Shown in pieces: positions 8,521 to 17,533 of a stretch of 58,246 nucleotides of DNA (position 1 is its first letter; every line of letters begins with the position of its first letter). Both the position numbers and the translations under genes were made by a program. The notes beneath the pieces are model-generated. The model was not told where the DNA came from. It did no database searches and saw nothing but the letters and a program-made list of their open reading frames with translations. The DNA comes from Fusibacter sp. 3D3. GTDB lineage: Bacteria > Bacillota > Clostridia > Peptostreptococcales > Acidaminobacteraceae. Location of the stretch: positions 39,932-98,177 of the forward strand of contig NZ_BDHH01000018.1 of NCBI RefSeq assembly GCF_001748365.1, read 5' to 3'.

Positions 8521-10035
8521 TTAAAAATAGATATGAAGTTCACTACCATAGTATTTTTTAAAGCGATCGGCAAATCTCATGGCAGATTCCATATCAAGAG
8601 TAGGAATTTCATCCGATTCTAATTTGATGTAAGTGGCATTTTCTTTTATATCTATGGACAAATCTACAATGCTACCCACTTCGGCCCGATCTAATTGCTC
8701 TGATATTTGCAAAATTACAGCTAATTTAGTGAATTTATTAAAAAAGTCCTTATCAATAAAAGGTTCATAAATTTTAAATCGGTCTTTGATGTTAGAGCTC
8801 CTATGATTTCCCACTAAAAAAGCAACTGCAAGATGTTCAAAATTAGAAAGACCATCAATTTTGCTATTCATAAGAAGATACATGCCATGAAGATGATGAT
8901 CGTAGTATTCGATGTGCATCCCAATATCATGAAGTAATGCCGAAATTCTTAAAAGCCTTAAATCATCAGAATCAAAATCATGCAATGGCGCTAACCCCTC
9001 AAAGAGTTTTATGACAATTTTCTCAACTTGATGCGCATGTATCGCATTGACAAAAAAACGATTCATCATATTGTCGACACTTGCCTCTAAAACATCTGGA
9101 AACATAACAGATTGATGTCTGTTCAAATTGAGATACTCCAAAAAATAACCATCTCTTAATCCATACGCGCTAATGCGCATCTCAGGAGCGCCTATAGACT
9201 TCATGATCACATTGAGTGGTGTTGATCCAAGTGTCATCAAATCTGCACGGCGTTTATTAATACCATCCAATTTATCCAAAGCATCTGGATCCGTATTCTT
9301 AATCAGATCAATCACAGTGTTGACATCTTCAGAGGACATTCTATAATTGTGTAAATTTTCAATAGGATATCGGTTCAAATTTCGATGTACTTTACCCAAG
9401 GACCTAATGATGCCGCCAAGCCCTATTATCGGTAATCCCTCACCTTGTTTCAGCCAAGAAATCTTTTTTAACTGATCTCCTATAAAAGCTTCTGCACTCT
9501 CAATTTGTTTCTTTCTGTTTTTTTGCTTCTTATAGTGCTCCGTCAATATGACCGAACCGAAGGGCAAGCTTATAGATTCGATTAATTCACGGTCCTTTAC
9601 CAGTACAATTTCAGTACTGCCACCACCAATATCCACTAGAACAGCATCGGAAAAAGCGATTGTATTGATAACGCCAAGATAATCATAATAAGCTTCTTCT
9701 TTTCCAGTGAGCACACTGAATTCAAGTCCAATTTCATTTTTAACCTTTTCCAAAAAATACTTTTGATTTTCAGCCATTCTTACAGCAGCGGTACTCAATG
9801 CAAATATCCGTGATACCTCATTGACACTTAACAAACGTTTAAAATATTTTAAAGCATTGAGCGTTCTGTTTATAGGCTCTGATTTCAAAAGGCCATCTTG
9901 ATCTAAACCTTCACTCAGTCTAACCATTTCCTTCGCTTGTTCAAAAACACTATACCCGCCGAGTTCGTTGATGCTATAGATATTCATACGCACTGAGTTG
10001 GAGCCCAAATCTATAATGGCAATTTTATCGTCCAA
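8521..10035 (-). CDS. ppx: exopolyphosphatase, Ppx/GppA family with C-terminal HD domain
   Basis: Hydrolyses terminal phosphate from polyphosphate (and possibly pppGpp). The 504 residues comprise an actin-like ASKHA Ppx/GppA domain (about 1-300), with phosphate loops DLGSNS (9-14) and DIGGGSTE (135-142) and the GKEEAYYDYLG segment intact. A C-terminal HD-type helical domain follows, with LLHDIGMH (H369-D370). All catalytic motifs are canonical, unlike the paralogue at 12128. Translation appears to start at a TTG (10035) behind a modest ribosome binding site. It lies 51 bases downstream of ppk1 and is the last gene of a ppx-like/ppk/ppx operon. Its stop codon touches a dispersed repeat. Confidence 0.92.
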   Translation of the reverse strand: MDDKIAIIDLGSNSVRMNIYSINELGGYSVFEQAKEMVRLSEGLDQDGLLKSEPINRTLNALKYFKRLLSVNEVSRIFALSTAAVRMAENQKYFLEKVKNEIGLEFSVLTGKEEAYYDYLGVINTIAFSDAVLVDIGGGSTEIVLVKDRELIESISLPFGSVILTEHYKKQKNRKKQIESAEAFIGDQLKKISWLKQGEGLPIIGLGGIIRSLGKVHRNLNRYPIENLHNYRMSSEDVNTVIDLIKNTDPDALDKLDGINKRRADLMTLGSTPLNVIMKSIGAPEMRISAYGLRDGYFLEYLNLNRHQSVMFPDVLEASVDNMMNRFFVNAIHAHQVEKIVIKLFEGLAPLHDFDSDDLRLLRISALLHDIGMHIEYYDHHLHGMYLLMNSKIDGLSNFEHLAVAFLVGNHRSSNIKDRFKIYEPFIDKDFFNKFTKLAVILQISEQLDRAEVGSIVDLSIDIKENATYIKLESDEIPTLDMESAMRFADRFKKYYGSELHIYF

Positions 10036-10086
10036 TTAATCACATTCTTTCTTTCGTTGATTTTTATCTGTTTTTTAAATTTTTGT

Positions 10087-12126
10087 CTAAATCTTTTTTA
10101 TTATTTCTTCATTGTCATTATACTCCAAGGTTTTTAAAAAATCATGCACTTTAAGCTCGTCTTTGCCCTCGCTGGTTTTTTTCTCATAATTACCACCTGG
10201 CAAAAGCTTCCATGATTTTTGATTGTCTCTAAGATAGAGTTCGAGTGTTTTTTCAATGCGCTTTGCAATCGTCTTATCTTCAATTGGAAAAAGCAATTCC
10301 ACACGTCTGTCTAAATTACGCGTCATCCAGTCCGCACTTGACAAGTATACTTCTGGGTGATGATCATTGTGAAAATAAAAGATTCTCGAGTGTTCTAAGA
10401 ATTCACCTACAATACTGATCACTTCAATATTTTCGCTCAACCCTTCAACACCTGGTACGAGAACACACATCCCCCTGACGATCAAATTTATTTTCACACC
10501 CGCTCTGGAGGCTTCATAGAGACGATCTACGATTTCTTTATCCACCAATGAATTCATTTTGGCAATGATCTTAGCGGGTTTACCGTTCTTTGCGAGTTCT
10601 GTTTCTCGATCAATCAGTGTATAGAATTGCTTTCTCAAATGATAAGGTGCAACGATGATTGAATGTGTAAAAATATCATTTGAAAAGCCTGATACTAAAT
10701 TAAAGAATATAGAAGCATCTGCTCCGAAGCTTTCCTTACATGTGAAAAGACCCATATCAGTATATACTTTGGCTGTTTGGTCATTATAGTTCCCTGTGCC
10801 AAGGTGGACATATCGACGTATCCGCTGTTTCTCTTTTCTGACCACAAGTGTGATTTTGGAATGTGTTTTAAGACCATATAATCCATAGATTACATGAACA
10901 CCTTTTTGCTCCAATTTTTTAGCCCAGTTAATGTTGTTTTGTTCATCAAACCGTGCCATAAGCTCTAGAAGCACTGTGACTTGTTTGCCCTTTTCAGCAG
11001 CATCCGCAAGCGCTTTGACGATTTCAGAATCCCCGCTCACACGATACAGCGTTTGTTTAATGGCAAGCACCTGAGGATCTTTACTGGCCTGCTTTATAAA
11101 ATCTACCACAAAATCAAAGCTTTCATAGGGATGGTGCAAAAAGACATCGCCTTCTCGGATGGTCTTAAAAATATTTTTCTTCGCCATAAAAGGCAGTTTA
11201 CGTGGGATATACGTCTCTTTAACCAAATGTTGCAGTGCTTTGGGTGGTTTAAACTTAAACCACACTGTTTTATCCATTAAACCTTTTATTTCATATACCT
11301 GAGAGGCTTCCATATGAAATGCAGAAATCAAAGTATTTTTAAGCCATTCATCTGGACGGTATGAGATTTCTAACCTTATGGCCTCACCCCATTTTCTGAG
11401 TTTAATTGCTTCTTCGATGACATTTAGCAGGATATCTGAATCTTCTTGAATGACATTTAGATCGCCATTACGCGTGATTCTAAACTGGCAGGTGGCTAAT
11501 ATCGTGTTTCCGATAAACAAATCTGCTATAAATTCTTCAATGATATCTTCTAAAAGCACATAACAATGGTCGCCATATGAACACTCAATACTATAAATAC
11601 GCGTTAATACTAAAGGAACCTCCACAAGGGCAAGTCTTTCAACATTTTGAACTAATAGCTTAACCGCAATATAGAGGCTCTTATTTGAAATCAAAGGGAA
11701 CGGTCTGCTGAAATCCACCGCCATAGGCGTTAAAACTGGGAAAATACTGGTATTGAAAAGTTGTTTTAACGAACCTCTGATACCCTTCGTAAAATCACTT
11801 CGTCTTAATAAGTTGAATTGATTATCCTTAAGCCCTTGCATGAGTTCGTCACTGATTTTATTCTGAAGTTCAACAAGTTCGCTGACCTTTTGGTTAATGC
11901 TGATGAAGAGCGCTTCTGGCGTCATACCCGAAGGATCTGTCTTTGCATACCCAATATTCATTTGATCCTTGATCGAAGCTACCCTTACCATGAAAAACTC
12001 ATCAAGATTCGAAGAAAATATAGCATTGAACTTAATGCGTTCAAGCATGGGCAGCGACAAATCATTGGCTTCAAGTAAAACGCGTTCATTAAATTTTAAC
12101 CAACTCAACTCTCTATTAAAATACAT
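10087..12126 (-). CDS. ppk: polyphosphate kinase 1
   Basis: Reversibly polymerises the gamma-phosphate of ATP into polyphosphate. The 679 residues begin with the family's YFNRELSWLKFNERVL segment. The autophosphorylated His lies in YVHLGTGNYN and the second conserved His region in FYFHNDHHPEVYLSSADWMTRN. The VFLHHPYESFD and IKQTLYRVSGDS segments of the catalytic core are also present. The ATG at 12126 follows AAAGGAG and begins two bases beyond the stop codon of the upstream ppx-like gene, so the two are translationally linked. In this window it coexists with a VTC-type polyphosphate polymerase gene (18229-18990), an unrelated fold for the same product. Confidence 0.97.
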   Translation of the reverse strand: MYFNRELSWLKFNERVLLEANDLSLPMLERIKFNAIFSSNLDEFFMVRVASIKDQMNIGYAKTDPSGMTPEALFISINQKVSELVELQNKISDELMQGLKDNQFNLLRRSDFTKGIRGSLKQLFNTSIFPVLTPMAVDFSRPFPLISNKSLYIAVKLLVQNVERLALVEVPLVLTRIYSIECSYGDHCYVLLEDIIEEFIADLFIGNTILATCQFRITRNGDLNVIQEDSDILLNVIEEAIKLRKWGEAIRLEISYRPDEWLKNTLISAFHMEASQVYEIKGLMDKTVWFKFKPPKALQHLVKETYIPRKLPFMAKKNIFKTIREGDVFLHHPYESFDFVVDFIKQASKDPQVLAIKQTLYRVSGDSEIVKALADAAEKGKQVTVLLELMARFDEQNNINWAKKLEQKGVHVIYGLYGLKTHSKITLVVRKEKQRIRRYVHLGTGNYNDQTAKVYTDMGLFTCKESFGADASIFFNLVSGFSNDIFTHSIIVAPYHLRKQFYTLIDRETELAKNGKPAKIIAKMNSLVDKEIVDRLYEASRAGVKINLIVRGMCVLVPGVEGLSENIEVISIVGEFLEHSRIFYFHNDHHPEVYLSSADWMTRNLDRRVELLFPIEDKTIAKRIEKTLELYLRDNQKSWKLLPGGNYEKKTSEGKDELKVHDFLKTLEYNDNEEIIKKI

Positions 12127-12127
12127 A

Positions 12128-13636
12128 CTATTTCTCCTTTAATTCTGGAATGATACCAAACGTGTTTATAAAGTTGGATAATGTAAATTGAAAACATAAT
12201 TCTTCAAGCGTGATATCTTGCTTATACTTAATATAGATACTCATATAATCATCCGTGATCTTCACGCGGTCTATTTTAATTTTCTGTTGTTTACCCTTAT
12301 CAAGTGCATCTGCTATGGACATGATGGAGGAAAGCTTAAAAACTGTGCTGTAATTCGTTTCCGAAATGCCTTCTAGTTCAAAATCAAGATCCTTATGCTC
12401 TGAGCTTGAAATGAGCCTGCAAACATGTGCCACAATTCTGATTTCTTCCTGAGTAACCCCTAAAATGCTCAAATTACTAATTTTATCGTAAGAAGTAATC
12501 AAGTAATCTTTCATTCGAGTATATTTTCCAATTTCATGTAATATAGCACTTAATCTCAATAAAAGTTCATCTCTTTCTCCAAACTCAAAGTGTTTTCTAA
12601 GTGCTTCAAACAATGTAAGTGCGTAAACTTCAACGGATTTGAGATGTGCTTCTGAACTCTTATAACGTTTACTGATATTAAGGGCTTGCGTCAATATATC
12701 TTGATTAAACGCGCTATATCGATTTAGATTATAATCCTTCTCGATAAAATTGGCGATGATACCGTCTCGCAATGATATGTCTGGAATTAAAAGCGATTCT
12801 GCACTCGTAAGATCAAAAAACATGTTGTATATGAGCACGCTTACAACGAATTCATACCAGTTAAACCCACGCGCTTCCATATCAAATCTCAAAGCTCTAT
12901 GATCATCAATAAGATTATAATAAATCGCTTTAAATTCTTTTTTGGAAATGGTACTTTTGTTCTTAAAAAGCAACTTTTTATAAAGTTTTGCTTCCCCTCC
13001 AAGACAAATAAAATGCTTAATTTTTTTGATTTGAATATTCTGCCACATATGCGAGGTGCGCGTCTCTAATAATTCAAGGAGTACCTTAGGATAAACAACA
13101 GATCGTTCTTCAAGTTCATACATGATGCTTTTGAGATTCTTTGTGCCCAGTTTAATTTCATCATTTTTAGCCAAATGATTTCGGTGATAAATAGAGACAT
13201 CACAACTGCCAGAGTTTATTTCAACCACAAGTGCACTTTTTCTTACATCGCGATAATTGGGCATGTAATCCCTCATAGATTTATAAGTTAAAAATTTTTC
13301 AATGCTATCCTCTATAATTTCCAAATCAATACCCGTTTTAATTTTAAGCATTTCAACGACCATTTTGGAATTATTAGCTTCTCTCATGGCACTGGTGCCA
13401 ACTGCACGGTACTTTTCAACACCATAACTTTCAAGCACTTTATTAAAATCACTTAGTATTTTCAAAATTTCTTTGACCGTCTGATGTTGTATAAAGCCAA
13501 ACTCATAGACGTCTTCTCCAAGGACTATGTCTTTGGAAATATCTTCGAGCACTGTAATTTTCGCATTTACATATTCAATTATTTTTAATTTAATAGAGCT
13601 GGCACCTATATCTATTGCCGCATATATGGGTTTCAT
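12128..13636 (-). CDS. degenerate Ppx/GppA-like protein with HD-like C-terminus
   Basis: A 502-residue paralogue of the exopolyphosphatase at 8521 with the same architecture but altered key motifs. The first phosphate loop is DIGASS (9-14) instead of DxGSNS. The segment matching GKEEA reads EDSIEK. The second phosphate loop is EINSGS (139-144) instead of DIGGGS. The HD pair is H367-E368. These changes make normal exopolyphosphatase activity doubtful. A regulatory or polyphosphate-sensing role, or a changed substrate, fits better. It is the first gene of the operon with ppk and ppx, after a GAGGTG ribosome binding site. A TATAAT at about 13665 may be its -10 element. Confidence 0.85.
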   Translation of the reverse strand: MKPIYAAIDIGASSIKLKIIEYVNAKITVLEDISKDIVLGEDVYEFGFIQHQTVKEILKILSDFNKVLESYGVEKYRAVGTSAMREANNSKMVVEMLKIKTGIDLEIIEDSIEKFLTYKSMRDYMPNYRDVRKSALVVEINSGSCDVSIYHRNHLAKNDEIKLGTKNLKSIMYELEERSVVYPKVLLELLETRTSHMWQNIQIKKIKHFICLGGEAKLYKKLLFKNKSTISKKEFKAIYYNLIDDHRALRFDMEARGFNWYEFVVSVLIYNMFFDLTSAESLLIPDISLRDGIIANFIEKDYNLNRYSAFNQDILTQALNISKRYKSSEAHLKSVEVYALTLFEALRKHFEFGERDELLLRLSAILHEIGKYTRMKDYLITSYDKISNLSILGVTQEEIRIVAHVCRLISSSEHKDLDFELEGISETNYSTVFKLSSIMSIADALDKGKQQKIKIDRVKITDDYMSIYIKYKQDITLEELCFQFTLSNFINTFGIIPELKEK

Positions 13637-13749
13637 TGAACACCTCTTTACTGTAGTCTCTTTATTATAATCTATGGATTTGAATAATTGTCATTTATAT
13701 AAGATGAATTTACACGAATTTAACAATTCGTATATCAAATGCTTTATAA

Positions 13750-13773
13750 AAGCGTTGATAATCATCAACGCTT
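13750..13773 (-). terminator. hairpin terminator after the zinc-ribbon gene
   Basis: AAGCGTTGAT and ATCAACGCTT form a perfect 10-bp stem with a 4-base loop, followed on the minus strand by TTAT. The U-tract is short, so read-through into the ppx-like/ppk operon is possible. Confidence 0.5.
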
Positions 13774-13781
13774 AGAAGGCA

Positions 13782-13943
13782 CTATTCTTTTATTTTCTTA
13801 GATTTGCATAAGAGCTCTTCCTCATCGGCAACACGACCACATTTTTTACAAACATATCTAGGATTTTTGACATGCTCTATATATTCGATTAAATGCGTCT
13901 CTAAATAGTCTTCTTTAACGCGTTTGCACATTTTTTTAGACAT
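13782..13943 (-). CDS. small CxxC zinc-ribbon-like protein
   Basis: A 53-residue basic protein starting MSKKMCKRVKEDYL, with a clear GGAGGT ribosome binding site eight bases before the ATG. It has Cys6, a central VCKKCGRVAD (Cys-x2-Cys) and a later LLCKSKK Cys, so four Cys could bind one zinc. It is the last gene of the HEAT/HD-CHAD transcription unit, 31 bases after the CHAD gene, and is followed by a hairpin. Its function is unknown. Its position suggests a role tied to polyphosphate metabolism. Confidence 0.75.
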   Translation of the reverse strand: MSKKMCKRVKEDYLETHLIEYIEHVKNPRYVCKKCGRVADEEELLCKSKKIKE

Positions 13944-13974
13944 AACAACCTCCAATCTTAGAATATTTATACCA

Positions 13975-15246
13975 CTATAAAATGATTTTATTCAGGTTCA
14001 TCAATTTTTTCAATAAAAAAAGTCTTTTTTTAAGCTCTGTTTTTAAGAATTTAGTTTGTAATTTGGTTTGATCCATTAAAAATCGCTTTTCATCAGAAGA
14101 CATCTTATAATGTTTAAAAAAATGGTCTCTATCCTGTATGTCGTTTAAATCCCCTAGCAATTCGTGAAGTGTTAAAAGCGTCTCTTGAAACACGGGATGC
14201 GTCATTTTCAAAAGGTCACTTCCTAAGATGTATTTTAAGGGTTTGCCTTTTATTCGAAGCTGATGGAGTGCATCGGAATCATCTAATTCTGTAAAACTAA
14301 GGATTTGGAAGTATCGCTTAATCATTTTGCTTAAACCGATATCATCAAATTTCAGGTGACATTCATTGAGAGATAATAAATGCTCTATGCCCATAACATA
14401 GTCAGAGGTATAGTGCACTTTTATGTGCTTAATAAGTCTATCATGCGCTTCTTTTAGTGCTACTTCAAGAGATATTTTGAGCTTACTTAAAGGTTCAAAC
14501 GCATCAAGTGATCTGGATAATACATAAAGTGATCTGCTTTTTGACAAGACCTTAAAAATAGGTTTAAGTGCTAGAAGCATGTCTTTTTTCATGGGTTTGT
14601 TATCTCCAAAATAGAGCAAAGCTTGCAACTTCCGTATGGTTGTACGCATTTCATGAACCCAGTGATTCATTTCATTTGGAGGTGTACTGAGAAGACCCAT
14701 AAAATGTTCACAATAATTAGAATAAACGGTCTTTACAAAGGATTCTTCAGAAGCAGAGAAACGAATCTCATCAAGCGCCATCAGATCAAGTCTTATTTGT
14801 TCAAACTCATTATCTATAGACATTCCAAATTCATCTTGGTGCGCAAGACTATCTGCATCTTTTATGAGTTCCTCAAAAGGACCATGAACCTTTGATTTTT
14901 GATTATGATGCAAAATTGCTGAATAGATGACTTTTCGGGTATGTTTTGAGAGCATGCCCATCTTCTTTAATCGCGCCTTTGCAATTTCAGCACTTCTTTT
15001 GGAGTGAATTTTCCCACTGACACCCTCCATTATTCTCGAGACATCGTGGAAATACGCAATACAAAGCGCGAGATTCTCATCCAATTTTCTTTGTGATGCC
15101 AATGCTTTTATATGTCGCTCAACATTTAAAAAATGACTATGTTCATACAGTGAGCGTTCTGTAAAAGGTAGAATTTCACATCTGATCTGGTCGACCCATT
15201 CTTTTGAAACAGTCTCTATTTTATCTTTATTGTGCTTATTCGACAT
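13975..15246 (-). CDS. HD domain plus CHAD domain protein
   Basis: A 423-residue cytoplasmic protein. The N-terminal part (about 30-180) is an HD hydrolase-type domain with AYFHDVS (H67-D68), HHNQ (H113-H114) and DADSLAH (D130, D132), a largely complete metal site. The C-terminal part (about 190-423) is a CHAD domain, whose studied members bind polyphosphate through conserved His/Lys/Arg. The conserved blocks are visible: HWVHEMRTTIRKLQA, LHQLRIKGKPLKYIL and LLGDLNDIQDRDHF. The gene begins with ATG after GGAGGAGG and follows the HEAT-repeat gene by 73 bases. The HD fusion suggests a phosphohydrolase recruited to polyphosphate; this is an inference. Confidence 0.88.
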   Translation of the reverse strand: MSNKHNKDKIETVSKEWVDQIRCEILPFTERSLYEHSHFLNVERHIKALASQRKLDENLALCIAYFHDVSRIMEGVSGKIHSKRSAEIAKARLKKMGMLSKHTRKVIYSAILHHNQKSKVHGPFEELIKDADSLAHQDEFGMSIDNEFEQIRLDLMALDEIRFSASEESFVKTVYSNYCEHFMGLLSTPPNEMNHWVHEMRTTIRKLQALLYFGDNKPMKKDMLLALKPIFKVLSKSRSLYVLSRSLDAFEPLSKLKISLEVALKEAHDRLIKHIKVHYTSDYVMGIEHLLSLNECHLKFDDIGLSKMIKRYFQILSFTELDDSDALHQLRIKGKPLKYILGSDLLKMTHPVFQETLLTLHELLGDLNDIQDRDHFFKHYKMSSDEKRFLMDQTKLQTKFLKTELKKRLFLLKKLMNLNKIIL

Positions 15247-15319
15247 GAATGCCTCCTCCTAAATTAAACTTCGTACATTTAGATACTTACCCAAAAGAAA
15301 CTCTTTTAACGCGTGTCTT

Positions 15320-16057
15320 TTAAAGATGTGACATCATCTTTTCAACCCAACTGGGTTCTATTTTCCGCAATCTATTTTTCTTTAAATTCTCTTTTATGAT
15401 CCAACGGATCTGTTTGCTCTCCGTTTTAATTAAATCTTCAAAATATCTTTTCCCAACCTCTGGAGAAGCGACAATAGCGACACTCCACCCATAAGCAAGC
15501 GCTTTTCTGAGAGATTTTTCCTCATCTGTAAGTGTGCGCGTGATAAGTTCAAAGGGTTTTGTAACAGAAAGCAAATAATTCAATACAATTAGATTCGTTT
15601 CTTGATCCTTTAGGAGTACTGGCTCACAAAGTGTAGCAGTCAGAGCACGTCGTTCAAGGGCAGTTCCAGAGCACCAGCTTTTTAAAAACAGGATCACGGG
15701 CCTCAGCCCTATTATTTTTGCAACCTCTTGCAAACCTATAGCTACGGCTTCTCTAATCCTCCAACTGCTATGATTTGCATACTTTTTAAGTTCTACATCT
15801 AATAGGTGCAGTCCTTCAAAATTAAGATGACCATCCATAAAGTGATCTGCTTGGTTTATACAGAAACTAACCACGCCACACATGACCACAAATTCTTCTT
15901 TAGAATTGTTCAAATCATCACAATTATAGCTAAGACATTCTTTACACATTTCATCGGATGCTGCATGAGCAAATTTATATAAGAGTTCCAAATTACCTCT
16001 TGGTCCAGGTAAATTTGAATTTGCCATCAGATAGGATATTGTATATTGATTTTCCAA
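15320..16057 (-). CDS. HEAT-repeat-like protein of unknown function
   Basis: A 245-residue all-helical protein starting at a TTG behind AGGAGG. Segments such as SSWRIREAVAIGLQEVAKIIG, SLRKALAYGWSVAIVA and SKQIRWIIKENLKKNRL look like HEAT/ARM helices of the type found in DNA-alkylation-repair-like proteins, but I see no catalytic motif. A CKEC pair lies near residue 38. It is the first gene of the HEAT/HD-CHAD/zinc-ribbon unit and begins about 170 bases after the Cthe_2159-type gene's end. A scaffold role in the polyphosphate island is possible but untested. Confidence 0.65.
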   Translation of the reverse strand: MENQYTISYLMANSNLPGPRGNLELLYKFAHAASDEMCKECLSYNCDDLNNSKEEFVVMCGVVSFCINQADHFMDGHLNFEGLHLLDVELKKYANHSSWRIREAVAIGLQEVAKIIGLRPVILFLKSWCSGTALERRALTATLCEPVLLKDQETNLIVLNYLLSVTKPFELITRTLTDEEKSLRKALAYGWSVAIVASPEVGKRYFEDLIKTESKQIRWIIKENLKKNRLRKIEPSWVEKMMSHL

Positions 16058-16162
16058 AATAAACCTCCTATATTTGTAAAGTCAGATGCTGAAATAAATA
16101 TTGTCTTTAAAACGGTCTGCTCCAATCAAACTTTCATTTTCATCTTTTCTCCCAAAACCTCA

Positions 16163-16202
16163 AAACGGTGTAATATAAGTATATACCTATATTACACCGT
16201 TT
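16163..16202 (-). terminator. terminator of the VTC operon
   Basis: A perfect 15-bp stem (AAACGGTGTAATATA and its complement, 10-base loop) lies 23 bases after the stop codon of the Cthe_2159-type gene. On the minus strand it is followed by TTTTG, a short U-tract. Confidence 0.6.
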
Positions 16203-16225
16203 GGTCTCATTTGAAAACACTTTAT

Positions 16226-17491
16226 CTATTGTCCGTTGGAATTATCATTCTTATTATTCATTGGAATTTTTTCCCCCTCTGGTGGTGTCCTCTCGCCTTC
16301 TGGCAAACCCTCTGGTGGTGTAAATTCACCCTCTTCTGGTGCCTTTGCACCATCGGTACTGCTTCGACCCGATCTGCCGCCCCTATTGCCGCCCATTCCT
16401 TTCGATTCACCAATTGTTGTACTCACCTCTGATATTACAAAACTTTCAGCCGCTTTATCGGTTCTAATAAGATTATATGTTTGCCCTGTTTTGATTGAAT
16501 CTGTACTGATCAGAACTGATGAAGCCGCTTCCTCTAATGTGGTATTAAAAAGTATGTTGCCAGCTTCATCTGTTAATGTAATCTCTTCATGAGCTGTAAA
16601 TGGGTCATATATCCAAATGACATTTTGAGTGGCGCTTGTATCTGTTTTGATACTCATGTTGCCACCTGATGCGACTAATGTACCGCCATTAATGGTAAAC
16701 TTATAGGCGCCACCATCACCTATATCCACTGGTCCATTAGCATTATTACCCGCACTGACCTTTATATAACCGCCATTTATAGTCAAATCACCATTTGAAT
16801 CAATGCCATCGCCTCCAGAATTTGCAATTATAGTCCCACCATTTATAACGATACCATCGCCTGCATTTAAAGCATCGTCTACGGCTTCTATATTAATGAT
16901 CCCACCATTGATGGTCAAAATATCGTTACTTTCAATACCTTCTTGATAATTTCCAAAGATATTTAACGTGCCTTCACCACTTATGGTCATATCGTCACCA
17001 CTAAAAAGTGGCGCTTCGTGTTCTTCTTCTTTCCCACCATCACTCAATGTATTCACAGTATTCTCCACGAGTAAAATATAGGTGTGCTCTGCATCTAAAG
17101 TCAAGATTGCTGGACCACTGCTGTTGGTAATGTCTACGCCATCGAGTTCCAGCGTAAACGTTTCGTGCTTACCCTCTAATAGGATCTGACCCTCTCTGAG
17201 CGTCCCGCTGATATTATAAACCCCACCTTTGGTAATATGAATAACTTGATCTGTTACAGTGATCCCTTCTTGGTCACCTTCTATAACGATCTCATCACCC
17301 AGTTTTATGAGCGCTGAATTTTCATAAGCAGTCTCAACGGATACACGTTCCCCATCTTGATCTTTTAACGCCCCTATGGGGGTTGCATTTCCATTTGAAC
17401 AACCTGATATAACCATTGCTATAATCATCGTTAAAATGAAAACGACCAAAGCTTTATTTTTGCCTTTATTAAATGAATTAAATAGATTCAT
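16226..17491 (-). CDS. Cthe_2159-type carbohydrate-binding lipoprotein
   Basis: A surface lipoprotein of 421 residues. A hydrophobic signal (ALVVFILTMIIAMVISGC) ends in a lipobox ISG-Cys. The body has repeating INGG, GDGIVING, SGGDGIDSNGDLTING and AGNNANGPVDIGDGG units, the right-handed beta-helix of the Cthe_2159 family, which binds polygalacturonate-like acidic sugars and calcium. The tail is low-complexity (Gly/Arg then PPEG repeats). The ATG at 17491 has AGAGGAGG seven bases upstream; an in-frame ATG at 17524 has none. It is the third gene of an operon after the VTC and DUF4956 genes, a grouping that recurs in Firmicutes. The ligand here is unknown. Confidence 0.85.
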   Translation of the reverse strand: MNLFNSFNKGKNKALVVFILTMIIAMVISGCSNGNATPIGALKDQDGERVSVETAYENSALIKLGDEIVIEGDQEGITVTDQVIHITKGGVYNISGTLREGQILLEGKHETFTLELDGVDITNSSGPAILTLDAEHTYILLVENTVNTLSDGGKEEEHEAPLFSGDDMTISGEGTLNIFGNYQEGIESNDILTINGGIINIEAVDDALNAGDGIVINGGTIIANSGGDGIDSNGDLTINGGYIKVSAGNNANGPVDIGDGGAYKFTINGGTLVASGGNMSIKTDTSATQNVIWIYDPFTAHEEITLTDEAGNILFNTTLEEAASSVLISTDSIKTGQTYNLIRTDKAAESFVISEVSTTIGESKGMGGNRGGRSGRSSTDGAKAPEEGEFTPPEGLPEGERTPPEGEKIPMNNKNDNSNGQ

Positions 17492-17533
17492 GTGATGCCT
17501 CCTCTTAAATTTATAATGGTTCATTTATTTTTT

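Noticed and set aside
16046-16592. Plus-strand frames opposite the lipoprotein gene
   Set aside because: They mirror the PPEG/Gly-rich tail of the minus-strand lipoprotein and lack a start signal.
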